NCBI GenBank assembly: GCA_964445815.1
Contig: CAYULW010000005.1
Span: 1-64,000 of the forward strand
DNA from: CAYULW01 sp964445815
Lineage (GTDB): Bacteria > Bacteroidota > Bacteroidia > Flavobacteriales_E > Vicingaceae
Length of the DNA stretch: 64,000 bases
Reading direction: 5' to 3'
Numbering within the stretch: position 1 is the first letter of the stretch; every line of letters starts with the position of its first letter. Positions 28,361-37,962 of the stretch are shown in pieces. Made by a program: the position numbers and the translations under genes. The notes below the pieces were generated by a model. It ran no database searches and was not told the origin of the DNA. It saw only the letters and a program-made list of their open reading frames with translations.

Positions 28361-29110
28361 ATGAAGGCTTCAAACAGAATCATTTCATTAGATATTTCCA
28401 ATTTAAGTTACATCGATTCTGTTCAACAGATTGTAGTTTGGGCAAAGCAAAGGCTATCTTCCTACGTTTGTTTTGCAAATGTGCACATGACAATCGAAGC
28501 TTATGATAACTTAAGTTTTCAGGAACAGGTAAATGCTGCTAATCTGGTTTGTGCAGACGGCATGCCTCTTGTAAAGGCAACTCAATTAGTGTTTAAAGAG
28601 AAAATCGATAGGGTAGCAGGGATGGACATGATGCCTAGTTTAATGGCCGAGGCAGAACAAAATGGGTTATCAGTATTCTTTTTTGGTTCTACCGATGAGG
28701 TTTTAGAGAAAATAGAGAATGAATCCCGAAAGCAGTTTCCTCAACTTCAAATTGCCGGGAAGTTTTCTCCACCTTTTAAAAAATTGAGTGATGAAGAAAA
28801 GCAACAACATAGAGATTTGATCAATGAAAGTAGGGCAAACATGATTTTTGTGGCTTTAGGTTGCCCCAAACAGGAAAAATGGATGGCAGAAAATTCGAGA
28901 TACATTAATGCAGTGTGCTTAGGAGTTGGTGGTGCATTTCCTGTGTTTGCCAAATTGGATAAAAGAGCGCCTGAATGGATGCGTAATTTGAGTTTAGAGT
29001 GGTTGTATCGATTTGCTCAAGAGCCACGACGATTGTTCAAACGCTATTTTTATACCAATACAAAGTTTTTATATTTATTGATGTTGAATTATTTCAAAAA
29101 AGCAGCTTGA
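28361..29110 (+). CDS. WecG/TagA/CpsF family glycosyltransferase (GT26)
   Basis: A 249-residue enzyme with all the GT26 signatures: FANVHMTIEAYD, CADGMPLVKATQLV, VAGMDMMPSL, FVALGCPKQEKWMAEN and GVGGAFPVFA. The family adds the second sugar (for example ManNAc or its acid) to undecaprenyl-PP-linked HexNAc at the inner membrane. The frame extends back to 28253, but that region overlaps the divergent promoter; ATG 28361 directly precedes the conserved N-terminus. It is followed 4 bases later by the initiating transferase. Confidence 0.9.
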   Translation: MKASNRIISLDISNLSYIDSVQQIVVWAKQRLSSYVCFANVHMTIEAYDNLSFQEQVNAANLVCADGMPLVKATQLVFKEKIDRVAGMDMMPSLMAEAEQNGLSVFFFGSTDEVLEKIENESRKQFPQLQIAGKFSPPFKKLSDEEKQQHRDLINESRANMIFVALGCPKQEKWMAENSRYINAVCLGVGGAFPVFAKLDKRAPEWMRNLSLEWLYRFAQEPRRLFKRYFYTNTKFLYLLMLNYFKKAA

Positions 29111-29114
29111 GCTA

Positions 29115-30494
29115 TTGAAACCGAATAATAGAAAATACATAAGGTCATATGTCATTTTTGTTGACTTACTGTTATTGATCGCTTCATTAATCGGATCATT
29201 TTATTTGAGGTATCCGACAAAGTCCTTTATTGATGATGTGTATTACCTTAACATGTTGCTGCTTTATGTGATTTTGTGGCTGTTTTGTGCTTATGTATTT
29301 GGGGTTTACAAATCATACAGATTAAGTTCCATTGATAAAATATTAAAATCAGTCATTCAGGCAGTTTTCTTTCATATTCTTTTGGTTTCGGTATTTTGGG
29401 TATTGACAAAAGGATATTACTATTCGCGTCAGATCTTAATCAGTTCTTATGGTTTTATGTTTGTGACGATTCTTGTTTGGAGAGTTGCTCACTTCTACTA
29501 TCAGTTAAGTCTAAGGCGATCAGGGTATAATCTGAGATCTGTTATTATACTTGGTAAAAATGAAGTCACCGAAGAGCTTAGAAATTTTTTCAAACTCAAT
29601 CCTCAATTTGGGTTCAAATTCAAGGGGTTTTTTGATGATACAGGTGATGAAGATCTGGAAGGTTCGCTGAAGGAAGTAGATGAATATATTTTACAGAATC
29701 ACATTGAAGAAGTGTATTGTTTGGTTCCGCATATTAAGGAGCAACAATTGATTAATCTGAATGAGTTATCGAAGAAACATCCTTTCCGGACAAAACTGGT
29801 TCCGGATATCAAATCCTTTTATTACTCCAAAACAAGTATGGATTTATATGGAAATACGCCTGTGTTAACTACAACGGAGTTCCCCTTAGATAAAGAGTCA
29901 AGCCAGGTAATCAAACGTTTGTTTGACATCTTGTTTTCTCTTTTTGTTATTGTCTTTGTTTTTTCGTGGTTGTTTCCAATAGTAGCTATCATTATTAAAC
30001 TTGAGTCTAAAGGGCCTGTTTTCTTTATTCAAAAAAGATCAGGCTTAAATTATCGACCATTTGATTGCTTCAAGTTTAGGAGTATGAAATACAACAAAGA
30101 GAATGAACAGTTCAAACAAGCTACCAAAGGCGATTCCAGAGTGACAAAAATGGGGGCGTTTATTCGAAAGACAAGCATTGATGAGATGCCTCAATTTTTC
30201 AATGTCCTCAAAGGAGACATGTCAGTTGTTGGCCCACGCCCGCACCCCATTCAATTAGATGAAGAATACAGAGGCATTATTGACAAATACATGTCTAGAC
30301 ACTTTGCAAAACCTGGAATTACGGGGCTTTCTCAGGTTATGGGGTATAGAGGCGAAACCAAGAGTAAATTTGCCATGAAAGCAAGGATAAAGCTAGATAC
30401 TTTTTATATAGAAAGATGGAACTTTATGCTTGATGTTAAAATCATTCTTCTAACGGTATATAATATTTTCAAGAACGAAGAAAATGCCTATTAA
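29115..30494 (+). CDS. Initiating undecaprenyl-phosphate sugar phosphotransferase (WcaJ/WbaP type)
   Basis: A 459-residue polytopic enzyme with four N-terminal helices, then a nucleotide-binding-like domain (SVIILGKNEVTEEL), then a fifth membrane segment after KRLFDILFSLFVIV. The C-terminal catalytic PF02397 domain follows: FIQKRSGLNYRPFDCFKFRS, TSIDEMPQFFNVLKGDMSVV, GPRPHP. It transfers a sugar 1-phosphate from a nucleotide sugar to undecaprenyl phosphate, starting repeat-unit synthesis. Its start is TTG 29115, without an alternative ATG near the N-terminus. It overlaps the next gene by 11 bases. Confidence 0.9.
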   Translation: MKPNNRKYIRSYVIFVDLLLLIASLIGSFYLRYPTKSFIDDVYYLNMLLLYVILWLFCAYVFGVYKSYRLSSIDKILKSVIQAVFFHILLVSVFWVLTKGYYYSRQILISSYGFMFVTILVWRVAHFYYQLSLRRSGYNLRSVIILGKNEVTEELRNFFKLNPQFGFKFKGFFDDTGDEDLEGSLKEVDEYILQNHIEEVYCLVPHIKEQQLINLNELSKKHPFRTKLVPDIKSFYYSKTSMDLYGNTPVLTTTEFPLDKESSQVIKRLFDILFSLFVIVFVFSWLFPIVAIIIKLESKGPVFFIQKRSGLNYRPFDCFKFRSMKYNKENEQFKQATKGDSRVTKMGAFIRKTSIDEMPQFFNVLKGDMSVVGPRPHPIQLDEEYRGIIDKYMSRHFAKPGITGLSQVMGYRGETKSKFAMKARIKLDTFYIERWNFMLDVKIILLTVYNIFKNEENAY

Positions 30495-31713
30495 GACGGT
30501 TTTAGAAAGAGTCGGAATAAATCAATTTATTCTTATTCTGTTATTAATAGCGATCTTAATTCCAATTAAGTTAAGCAGCTTGTTGATCGCTCTTGCTGTA
30601 TTAATTTGGGTCGTCTCTTCTTCTTTAAAAACCAAGCGAGATACATTAAAAAAAAACAAGGGCTACTTGCTTCCATTTTTGCTCTATTTTTTATTTAACG
30701 GACTCAGTTTATTGTATTCCCATAATACCGAATTGGCATGGAAAGACATAGAGGGAAAACTGAGTTTCTTACTTATACCTGTTGTTGTTTTTTCATTGAG
30801 TGACCTTAATCTTAAGCGAGTTAAAAACAGCTTGCTTTTTTTCGCCTTTCTGGTGATGATCATGACTGCTACGGCATTCGTAATCAGTCTTCTGAGTTTT
30901 GGAACAATTAAAGCCAATCAAGAGTTGGCCGGACTGGTTGGTATGCATGCTTCATACCTTAGCCTGTACCTGTCTTTTTCAATTTTTATATTTTTAGATA
31001 AGTACTTATTGACTAGGAACAAGTTGCACTTGGTTTTAGTTGTTTTGTCCTTTATTGCACTGGTGTTTTTGGCATCAAGAATAGTGTTTTTAGGTATTTC
31101 AGCGGTTTTCTTTATATGGTTTGTTATTCGAAGATTTTCTTGGAAAGCTTTTTCAATTTTATGCATTAGTCTTTTTGTTATGGCCGCAATATCTTGGTCT
31201 TATTCACCGATAAAGTCCAGGCTGATTGAAGCAATTGATTTTGACGATAGAGTAGAGTTAGATACAAATCCGGAGGAACACCGAACCTTGGGTCGAACAT
31301 ATGGTGGTAGAGCCATTCGTGTAGCCATTTGGGACTGTGCTATTGATGTAGTGAAAGAGAATTGGTTGACAGGGGTTGGAATAGGAGATGTTCATGATGC
31401 TTTGCAAGCAAGCTATAAAAATAGAGCATTCGAGTTTGCATGGAGATATAACAATTTCAATGCTCATAATTTGTTTATTGAGACTCTAATTGCATTTGGC
31501 TTGATCGGTTTGATGACTGTGCTTCTTTTGTTTTATCAAAGCTTCCGCTTGGCCTTTCATTCAAACACTTTGCTGCTATTTGCAGCAATAACACTCTTCT
31601 TTTTTCTTTCTTTTATGGAGTCCTCTTTTAATGTACATAGAGGTGTAGTTTTCTTTTGTGTTGTTTTACCAATAGTAATTCGTCTTGGTTTATCCAAGGT
31701 TCATATAAGTTGA
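30484..31713 (+). CDS. O-antigen ligase family membrane protein (WaaL/Wzy-like)
   Basis: A 409-residue protein of about 11 helices. The large loop before the last helices includes TLGRTYGGRAIRVAIWDCAI, TGVGIGDVHDAL and NFNAHNLFIETLIAFGLIGL. The AHNLFIE motif with an upstream Arg-rich stretch marks the O-antigen ligase (PF04932) family. Lying after the initiating transferase, it could be the ligase while the gene at 23494 is the polymerase, but the roles could be swapped. It overlaps the convergent GH3 gene by 13 bases. Confidence 0.75.
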   Translation: MPIKTVLERVGINQFILILLLIAILIPIKLSSLLIALAVLIWVVSSSLKTKRDTLKKNKGYLLPFLLYFLFNGLSLLYSHNTELAWKDIEGKLSFLLIPVVVFSLSDLNLKRVKNSLLFFAFLVMIMTATAFVISLLSFGTIKANQELAGLVGMHASYLSLYLSFSIFIFLDKYLLTRNKLHLVLVVLSFIALVFLASRIVFLGISAVFFIWFVIRRFSWKAFSILCISLFVMAAISWSYSPIKSRLIEAIDFDDRVELDTNPEEHRTLGRTYGGRAIRVAIWDCAIDVVKENWLTGVGIGDVHDALQASYKNRAFEFAWRYNNFNAHNLFIETLIAFGLIGLMTVLLLFYQSFRLAFHSNTLLLFAAITLFFFLSFMESSFNVHRGVVFFCVVLPIVIRLGLSKVHIS

Positions 31714-33185
31714 TCAGCTATTTTCCTGTCATTAGCCAGACGAGGCAATTTATTTTGCCCACCCAGTTTGCCTTGTCGCTTCATATAAGCATTGAAAGTC
31801 CCAGTAGGAACTAAAGTAATTTGTAATGGTCTCAAAATCTTTCCTTCAATTAAGTCTTTGTAATAAGGGTTGAGACTAAGCATTTTAGCATCTAATGCAG
31901 AAGCCAATTCATTAACTTGTTCAGGATTTAAGTTAGCCTCTATAAACCATTCATGATAAGGTAGGCCATCTTGCGGGCTGACTTGGGGTGCCAAATGAAA
32001 CTCTTGAATAATTATACCTAAGTCCTGACATGCAGTTGTCATTGCTTTTTCAACTTCTTCGGCTATTACGTGCTCACCAAAGGCAGAAGTAAAATGTTTT
32101 ATTCTTCCACTAACTATAATTCTATAAGGCTTGAGACTTACGAACTTAACAGTATCACCAATATTATAACCCCATAGGCCTGCATTTGTATTCAATATGA
32201 TGACATAGTTTACATCGATTTGCACATCTTTTAGGGAAATGCGTGTGGGCCGATCATTAAAAAATTCATCAGCGGGGATGAACTCGTAAAAAATACCTGA
32301 GTTGAGCAAGAGTAACATACCTTCCTCTTCTTGTCGATCTTGAAAAGCAATAAACCCTTCTGAGGCTGGATAAAGCTCAATGCTGTCAATAGATTTGCCA
32401 ATCAGTTTTTGCATGTGTTGCCTATACGGAGCATAATTAACACCGCCATAGATGAAAAGTGAAAAGTCAGGAAAAATGGTTTTAATGTCTTCCTTACCAC
32501 TCAATTCGATTAGACGTTCAAAATACATTTGAACCCATGGTGGAATTCCAGAGATCAAGCTCATCTTTTCCACTAAGGTTTCATGGCAGATGGCATCAAG
32601 CTTCTTTTCCCAATCATCAATGCAATTCGTTTCAAAACTTGGCAGCCTGTTTTTTTGCAAATAGCCTGGTACATGGTGCGCAACAATTCCTGATAATCGA
32701 CCGATGGGAATTGCTCTGCTTTTATCAAGCTCAGGACTGCCTTGCAAGAAGATCATTTTTCCATTTACAAAGTCAACTTTTTTTGTTTCTTCGATATAAT
32801 GAAGTATAGCATCTCTAGCAGCTTTAATGTGGAAGGGGATAGATGCTTTGGTCAGAGGAATGTATTTTGCTCCCGAGGTGGTTCCTGAGGTCTTGCTTAA
32901 ATAAATAGGTTTACCGGGCCATAGAATATTTGACTCTCCGTTGATTAACCTATTTATATATGGCTCTAGATCTTCATAGTTTCTTATTGGGACTTGATTT
33001 TTGAAATCATCATAAGTTTTGATTTTGGTAAATTGATGATCTTGTCCAAACTTGGTCTTAGTTGCTTTTTTTAGCAGGTGTTTGAAAACTTTGTTTTGGG
33101 TTCGTATAGGATTTGAAGCCCATGTGTAATTTTTTGAAACAACCCACTTGGCAAAAGGGAGACTTAAACTGGCTTTTAAACCCAT
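31701..33185 (-). CDS. GH3 family acyl-acid amido synthetase-like protein
   Basis: A 494-residue member of the GH3 branch of the acyl-adenylate-forming superfamily. It has NVLWPGKPIYLSKTSGTTSG-like phosphate-binding residues (visible as LSKTSGTTSGAKYIPLT), IELYPASEGFIAFQD (ATP/ribose site) and GLWGYNIGDTVKFVSLKPYR. Plant GH3s link amino acids to acyl hormones; bacterial members are common in Bacteroidota, with unknown substrates. Its start shares one base (TAATG) with the M23 peptidase stop, so they are coupled. Confidence 0.87.
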   Translation of the reverse strand: MGLKASLSLPFAKWVVSKNYTWASNPIRTQNKVFKHLLKKATKTKFGQDHQFTKIKTYDDFKNQVPIRNYEDLEPYINRLINGESNILWPGKPIYLSKTSGTTSGAKYIPLTKASIPFHIKAARDAILHYIEETKKVDFVNGKMIFLQGSPELDKSRAIPIGRLSGIVAHHVPGYLQKNRLPSFETNCIDDWEKKLDAICHETLVEKMSLISGIPPWVQMYFERLIELSGKEDIKTIFPDFSLFIYGGVNYAPYRQHMQKLIGKSIDSIELYPASEGFIAFQDRQEEEGMLLLLNSGIFYEFIPADEFFNDRPTRISLKDVQIDVNYVIILNTNAGLWGYNIGDTVKFVSLKPYRIIVSGRIKHFTSAFGEHVIAEEVEKAMTTACQDLGIIIQEFHLAPQVSPQDGLPYHEWFIEANLNPEQVNELASALDAKMLSLNPYYKDLIEGKILRPLQITLVPTGTFNAYMKRQGKLGGQNKLPRLANDRKIADQLI

Positions 33186-34054
33186 TACTCAAAATTGATA
33201 TATTCAACGGGGTTTAATGCTACACCATCTTGCCATAATTCAAAATGAAGATGTGGCCCGGTGCTTAAGTGCCCGGTATTTCCGATAATGGCAATCGCTT
33301 CTCCTGCATTGACCTTATCTCCCGTTTTTTTTAGTAGTACTGAGTTATGTTTATAAATGGAAGTCAAATTGTCTTGATGTTGTACCTGAATAACATAGCC
33401 TGTTTCAACGGTCCATTCCGCAAAAATGATCGTTCCCGGTAATGTAGCTTTTATGGCTTCATCTTTCGGTGCGACAATATCAACTCCAAAATGATCTTTA
33501 CTTTCATCAAATTCTCCTGTCAACGAACCTAATAATGGAGGAAAGAAGAATAATTGTTCGGTAGAGCCGTTTTCACCATTATCACTTTCAACTAAAGAAT
33601 ATGATTCCTCGCGTTCGACATAATCTCTTAACAAGCTATCCTCTTTCGATTTAATCATTGGATTGCTTTGTGTTTCTACAGCTTCTATTATACTATCACT
33701 AGTGTGGCTTTCAGGTTTTTCTCCTTTTAGGATGGCTGAAATGTTATTCAAATAAATTTTGTTTCTCTTGAGTTCCTGTTCTAAAGAATCGGACTTTAGA
33801 ACCATTCTTGTCAAATCTTGACGAAGACTGACATCAGTATAACCGGGAATGGACTCACGAATAGGCGTATAAACTATGGTTAATGTAACTAGAACAATAA
33901 TAAGAAGTGCTGCGGTAATACCAAGTAAGAATAAATTAAGAGGAGAGAGTCGAAAAGAAAAACGCTCTTCAAACGTGGAGTCATTAAGTATCACCAAGCG
34001 ATACTTGTTTTTGATCTTGCGAATAAACTGTTTTCTTTTCTTTTCTTTTTCCAC
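33185..34054 (-). CDS. M23 family cell-wall metallopeptidase, membrane-anchored
   Basis: A 289-residue protein with a basic cytoplasmic tail, one membrane helix (about residues 38-64), a charged coiled-coil/linker region, then a C-terminal LytM domain. The zinc ligands are intact: DHFGVDIVAP (H-x3-D) and TGPHLHFELW (HxH). It should cut peptidoglycan cross-links in the periplasm. GTG 34054 is the start. It is divergent from porW with a 133-base gap, and coupled to GH3. Confidence 0.88.
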   Translation of the reverse strand: MEKEKKRKQFIRKIKNKYRLVILNDSTFEERFSFRLSPLNLFLLGITAALLIIVLVTLTIVYTPIRESIPGYTDVSLRQDLTRMVLKSDSLEQELKRNKIYLNNISAILKGEKPESHTSDSIIEAVETQSNPMIKSKEDSLLRDYVEREESYSLVESDNGENGSTEQLFFFPPLLGSLTGEFDESKDHFGVDIVAPKDEAIKATLPGTIIFAEWTVETGYVIQVQHQDNLTSIYKHNSVLLKKTGDKVNAGEAIAIIGNTGHLSTGPHLHFELWQDGVALNPVEYINFE

Positions 34055-34187
34055 TGGAACCGAGATGATCTGCGAAGTTAATCTCTTTTAGTGTATTAAA
34101 AATTGGCTGTTTAGTTTAATTAAATTTACCGGCTGAATAAAAATAATATTTCGGTCAGGATATAGTTAATACTCTGCAAACTCAATA

Positions 34188-36791
34188 TTGAAGAAAGCTG
34201 CTCATATATCATTATTCGTTTTAATGCTCATTGCATTAACTCAACCTAGCTGTTCTCGAAAAAAAAGCACATTGCTTTCAAGGGCTTACCACAACACTAC
34301 TTCTCGTTATAATGGGTACTTCAATGCCCGTGAGATCATGAAACAGAATGATCGACAATTGCAAGAAAATAATGTGGACGATTATTCCCGGCTTTTACCT
34401 CTTTTTATTTACCCTGACGAAGCAAAGTCTCAGGCCATGTATCCTGATATGGATAAAGTCATAGAAAAATGCTCGGAAGTCATTGATCGTCATACCATGT
34501 ACATCAAAAAGAAGGAGCACATAAAGTGGATTGACGATAGCTATCTACTTATTGGTAAAGCCCGTTTTTACAAGCAAGAGTTTGGTTTAGCAGAAGAGAC
34601 ATTTCTATATGTCTATCAAGCGTATAAAAAGAATCCTAATCGATATAGCGGATTGAATTGGCTCATTAGAACCTTCATTGAAACGGAGCAATGGACTAAG
34701 GCAGAGGATATGCTTGATCTGGCAGAGGAGGAATTTAAAAAATACCCTGAGGAGCTCAAAGGAGATTTTTATGCCATTTATGCCGACTATCATTTAAAAA
34801 GAGACGATGATAGAATAAACGCTTCTCAAAAACTAGAAGATGCGATTAAGCACACCAAAGACAAGGCGCTTAGACGACGTTATACATTTATTTTGGCTCA
34901 GATCTATCAAGATGATCGTAATTATTCACGAGCCACAGAGCTATACGGACAAGTATTAAAACTGAATCCGGATTATGTGATGCGTTTTAATGCAAAAATT
35001 AACAGAGCAATCGCGTTTGATGTGACTTCAAATGATACCGAAGCCATCAAAAAGGAGTTGAATAAAATGTTGAGGGACAAAAAAAACGAAGAATTTAGAG
35101 ATCAGATTTACTATGCTTTAGCAGAGTTAGCCTTGAAAGAAGATGATGAACCGCTTGCTGTAAATTATCTTAGGAAATCAATACAATACAGTGTCAATAA
35201 CAACATGCAAAAGGCGTTGTCGTATTATAAATTGGCCGACCTCTATTTTGAGCGTCCAGATTATGTGAAGGCACAAGAGCATTATGATAGCACTATCCAA
35301 TTTTTGCCAAAAGATCATCCGGACTATTTTGACGCTGAAGAGAAGAATAAAAATCTACAAGAACTGGTTCAGAATTTGAAAGTCATTATTCTTCAGGATA
35401 GTCTACTTGCTTTGGGAAATATGAGTGAGAAAGAGCGAAGGAAGAAGATAGAAAAGATGATAAAGGCTAAGAAACAAGAAGATGAGAAAAGAGAACTAGC
35501 AAGATTAAGAGCGCTTGAAGAATTGCAAAACAATCAAAATACAAGCAGAAACTTTGGAGCATCAACAGGAGATTCAAGAGGTAAATGGTATTTCTATAAC
35601 CCTACTACAATTGCTTTAGGAACTAGCGACTTTAGACAAGTTTGGGGAGACATACAATTAAAGGACAATTGGAATAGAAGCAGTGCACAGGTAATTGGTA
35701 GCAAGATTGAAGAAAAGCGTGAAGAACTCATTGACCCTGAGCAAGCAAGGTTAGATTCGATAAAAAATGCCGAGAAATACAATCCGGACTTTTATTTAAA
35801 GGATGTACCAACAGAATTCAATGAACAACTAAGTGCGCATGCAAAAATTGTAGAGGCGTTATTTAATGTGGGAACAATTTTCAAAGAGAGCTTTAGTGAC
35901 AATCCAAGTGCTGTAAAATCTTTTAAGCGAATAACTGCAGAGTATGATACTTCACGTTATAATTTGCCAGCGCATTATCAGTTATATAGAATTTATTTGT
36001 CCGAATCAGAATTAGACTTAGCCGAAGAAGAAAAGAAATGGATTTTAGAACATCACCCGTTTAGTGAATACGCCTACTTAATAAAGAATCCTAATTATAA
36101 CAAAGAAAGTAAAGAGACCAAGCAAAAAGTGGAGGAGTTTTACCAGGCGACTTATAGGCTCTTTCAATATCAAATGTATGCAGATGTTATTACAAGCTGT
36201 GATCGAGCTGAGCAAGCATTTTCTAAAAATCATCTAAGACCGCAGTTTGCTTTTATGAAGGCAAAAGCGATCGGACATATAAAGGACAGGGAGACATTTA
36301 AGAAAGAGTTGCAATATGTGGTTAAAGAATTTTCAAAAGATCCTGTAAAAGCAAAAGCGCAGGAAATACTTGACTACATGAATAAGAATTTAGGTGATTC
36401 GAATTCTGAGACAAAAAAGAGTTCAGTTGAATATAAGTACGACCCAAGCGAGGCTCATATGGCTATCTTTTCCTTATCAGGAAAAGAGACGAATGCATTT
36501 AAAAATCAATTGGCCAACTTTAACGGACAATATTTTAGAGAGGCTAAACTTCAAATTACTAGCTCTGTGCTGAAAAGTAACCAAACGTTGCTCGTAAGGC
36601 CGTTTTCAAATGCAGGAGAAGCAGTCCGTTATCTTAAGGCTGCTAAAAACAATTTGCAACTCATGAAGGCGGTTAAGGAACTAGGAGGGCAAGTCTATCT
36701 GATCTCAAATAATAATTTTAGATTGTTGTTTAAAGATAAAAGTGAAGAGCTTTATTTAAATTTCTATAATTCAAATTACAAGCAAGACTAA
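34188..36791 (+). CDS. porW: Type IX secretion / gliding lipoprotein PorW (SprE)
   Basis: An 867-residue lipoprotein with lipobox LTQPSCS (Cys 22). The mature N-terminus, SRAYHNTTSRYNGYFNAREI, is the recognisable start of PorW/SprE proteins. TPR motifs fill most of the chain (for example LAEETFLYVYQAYKKNP; RATELYGQVLKLNPDYV). A lysine/glutamate-rich helix and the C-terminal domain ending LYLNFYNSNYKQD follow. In Flavobacterium and Porphyromonas this protein is needed for type IX secretion, linking the trans-envelope motor/ring to the translocon. The start is TTG 34188. It probably serves export of adhesins such as the SprB-repeat protein at 1-6207. Confidence 0.88.
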   Translation: MKKAAHISLFVLMLIALTQPSCSRKKSTLLSRAYHNTTSRYNGYFNAREIMKQNDRQLQENNVDDYSRLLPLFIYPDEAKSQAMYPDMDKVIEKCSEVIDRHTMYIKKKEHIKWIDDSYLLIGKARFYKQEFGLAEETFLYVYQAYKKNPNRYSGLNWLIRTFIETEQWTKAEDMLDLAEEEFKKYPEELKGDFYAIYADYHLKRDDDRINASQKLEDAIKHTKDKALRRRYTFILAQIYQDDRNYSRATELYGQVLKLNPDYVMRFNAKINRAIAFDVTSNDTEAIKKELNKMLRDKKNEEFRDQIYYALAELALKEDDEPLAVNYLRKSIQYSVNNNMQKALSYYKLADLYFERPDYVKAQEHYDSTIQFLPKDHPDYFDAEEKNKNLQELVQNLKVIILQDSLLALGNMSEKERRKKIEKMIKAKKQEDEKRELARLRALEELQNNQNTSRNFGASTGDSRGKWYFYNPTTIALGTSDFRQVWGDIQLKDNWNRSSAQVIGSKIEEKREELIDPEQARLDSIKNAEKYNPDFYLKDVPTEFNEQLSAHAKIVEALFNVGTIFKESFSDNPSAVKSFKRITAEYDTSRYNLPAHYQLYRIYLSESELDLAEEEKKWILEHHPFSEYAYLIKNPNYNKESKETKQKVEEFYQATYRLFQYQMYADVITSCDRAEQAFSKNHLRPQFAFMKAKAIGHIKDRETFKKELQYVVKEFSKDPVKAKAQEILDYMNKNLGDSNSETKKSSVEYKYDPSEAHMAIFSLSGKETNAFKNQLANFNGQYFREAKLQITSSVLKSNQTLLVRPFSNAGEAVRYLKAAKNNLQLMKAVKELGGQVYLISNNNFRLLFKDKSEELYLNFYNSNYKQD

Positions 36792-36795
36792 GCTT

Positions 36796-36826
36796 TTTTA
36801 ATTCATGGAATTATGTCTTAATTTTG
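36796..36826 (+). promoter_or_regulatory. Putative promoter of bactofilin-atp genes
   Basis: TAATTTTG (36819-36826) fits TAnnTTTG. TTTT at 36796-36799 could be the -33 element with a 19-base spacer. The bactofilin ATG is 20 bases further on. Confidence 0.5.
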
Positions 36827-36846
36827 TTTCTTCAAAGAAGGATTGA

Positions 36847-37284
36847 ATGTTTAGTTCTAAAACCAAGGTTATGGCTAGAAATACAGATATAGATGCATCG
36901 GCGATCAACATCATTAGAAGTGGAACGGAGATTAACGGAGATATTGTTTGCTCAGGCGATATTCGTATTGATGGTAAGTTATTCGGAAACTTAAAGTCTG
37001 AAGGGAAAGTAGTTGTTGGTGAGAATGGTCTGGTAGAAGGAAATGTAGAATGTGCTCAAGCCACCATTTCCGGATCAATGAAGGTCAATATAAAAGTCAA
37101 TGAACTACTCAGTTTGAAGTCTACAGCTAATCTTGTTGGAGAAATAGTGACGAATAAATTACAAATTGAACCCGGTGCTAACTTCTCCGGATCTTGTAAA
37201 ATGGGTGCAGTAATCAAGGGCATCGAAGATAGCAAACGCTCAATAAGCAATAATTCTTCGAATGAAGAATCAAAAACGGCCTAA
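36847..37284 (+). CDS. Bactofilin
   Basis: A 145-residue protein of the bactofilin (PF04519) beta-helix family. A short N-terminal tail is followed by repeats such as GTEINGDIVCSGDIRIDGKL, GNLKSEGKVVVGENGLVEGN and ANLVGEIVTNKLQIEPGANF, then a disordered tail. Bactofilins polymerise into cytoskeletal filaments, often at the inner membrane, and organise cell-wall enzymes. A second ATG at 36871 is possible. Its 3' end overlaps atpZ by 23 bases, and it lies near an M23 peptidase, a common partner. Confidence 0.93.
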   Translation: MFSSKTKVMARNTDIDASAINIIRSGTEINGDIVCSGDIRIDGKLFGNLKSEGKVVVGENGLVEGNVECAQATISGSMKVNIKVNELLSLKSTANLVGEIVTNKLQIEPGANFSGSCKMGAVIKGIEDSKRSISNNSSNEESKTA

Positions 37285-37483
37285 TTATTATGCTGTTTTA
37301 AGTGGAATTGGCGTACAACTTGTCGCTACAATTTTTTTAGGAGCCATTTTTGGCCAATACCTGGATGAAAGGTATGAAATGAAAAAGGCATGGTTTACAC
37401 TTGCATTAATTCTTTTATGTGTTGCTTTGGGACTATATAATGCATTAAAACAGATCAATAAGCTGAATAAAAAAGATGAATGA
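37262..37483 (+). CDS. AtpZ/AtpI family protein
   Basis: A 73-residue protein with two hydrophobic helices (LSGIGVQLVATIFLGAIFGQ; AWFTLALILLCVALGLY) and the family pattern GxxLD between them (FGQYLDERY). AtpI/AtpZ proteins aid c-ring assembly or Mg2+/Ca2+ uptake near ATP synthase. It overlaps bactofilin by 23 bases and the next gene by 8, so it is translationally coupled to both. Confidence 0.85.
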   Translation: MKNQKRPNYYAVLSGIGVQLVATIFLGAIFGQYLDERYEMKKAWFTLALILLCVALGLYNALKQINKLNKKDE

Positions 37484-37859
37484 TTTTATAAAGTTTATCC
37501 TTCGTCTCTCTTTATTCTTTTTTATTCTGTTTCCATTACATGCTGTTATCCAAAACAGTTTAGGTTACAGTTATTTTGAACATTACTTGCTCAGTTGCTA
37601 TTTAGTGAACTACACATTAGTAATTGGCATATTTGCTGTTTTATATCATTACAAAGAAAAATTAGCAACTAGCTTGGGATTTTTATTCATGGGTGGCTTC
37701 TTATTGAAGCTCGTTGTTTTTTTTCTCTTTTTCAACCCCCTTTTTAAGGCAGATAGCCAGGTCCAAAACGGAGAGTTTATTGCCTTTTTTCTTCCTTATT
37801 CTGTTGGTTTAATTTTAGAAACGATAAGCATGGTGAAGATTCTCAATAAGGGGAATTAA
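37476..37859 (+). CDS. DUF6168-like membrane protein, second gene of the atp leader
   Basis: A 127-residue protein with four hydrophobic helices. Its position between AtpZ and subunit a is where many Bacteroidota carry a DUF6168 protein, and where other bacteria carry AtpI. Function unproven; probably an accessory of F0 assembly. The sequence (HAVIQNSLGYSYFEHYLL; GFLFMGGFLLKLVVFFLFF) is unlike AtpI. A promoter for atpB lies just downstream. Confidence 0.7.
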   Translation: MNDFIKFILRLSLFFFILFPLHAVIQNSLGYSYFEHYLLSCYLVNYTLVIGIFAVLYHYKEKLATSLGFLFMGGFLLKLVVFFLFFNPLFKADSQVQNGEFIAFFLPYSVGLILETISMVKILNKGN

Positions 37860-37900
37860 GACTGAATTTATACAGACTTTAAATAAATTCAACTTTACTT

Positions 37901-37929
37901 TTTCACACCACAATATTTCTATACTTTTG
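37901..37929 (+). promoter_or_regulatory. Promoter of atpBEFHAG
   Basis: TACTTTTG (37922-37929) fits TAnnTTTG, with TTTC at 37901-37904 as a -33-like element and a 17-base spacer. It lies in the only sizeable gap of the atp region, 33 bases before ATG 37963. Confidence 0.65.
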
Positions 37930-37962
37930 CGCCGAATTTAAAGCACTATCAGATTGGTAGAA

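Noticed and set aside
31701..33185. GH3 gene as recent transfer from plants
   Set aside because: GH3 homologues are common in Bacteroidota and the gene is embedded in a normal operon.
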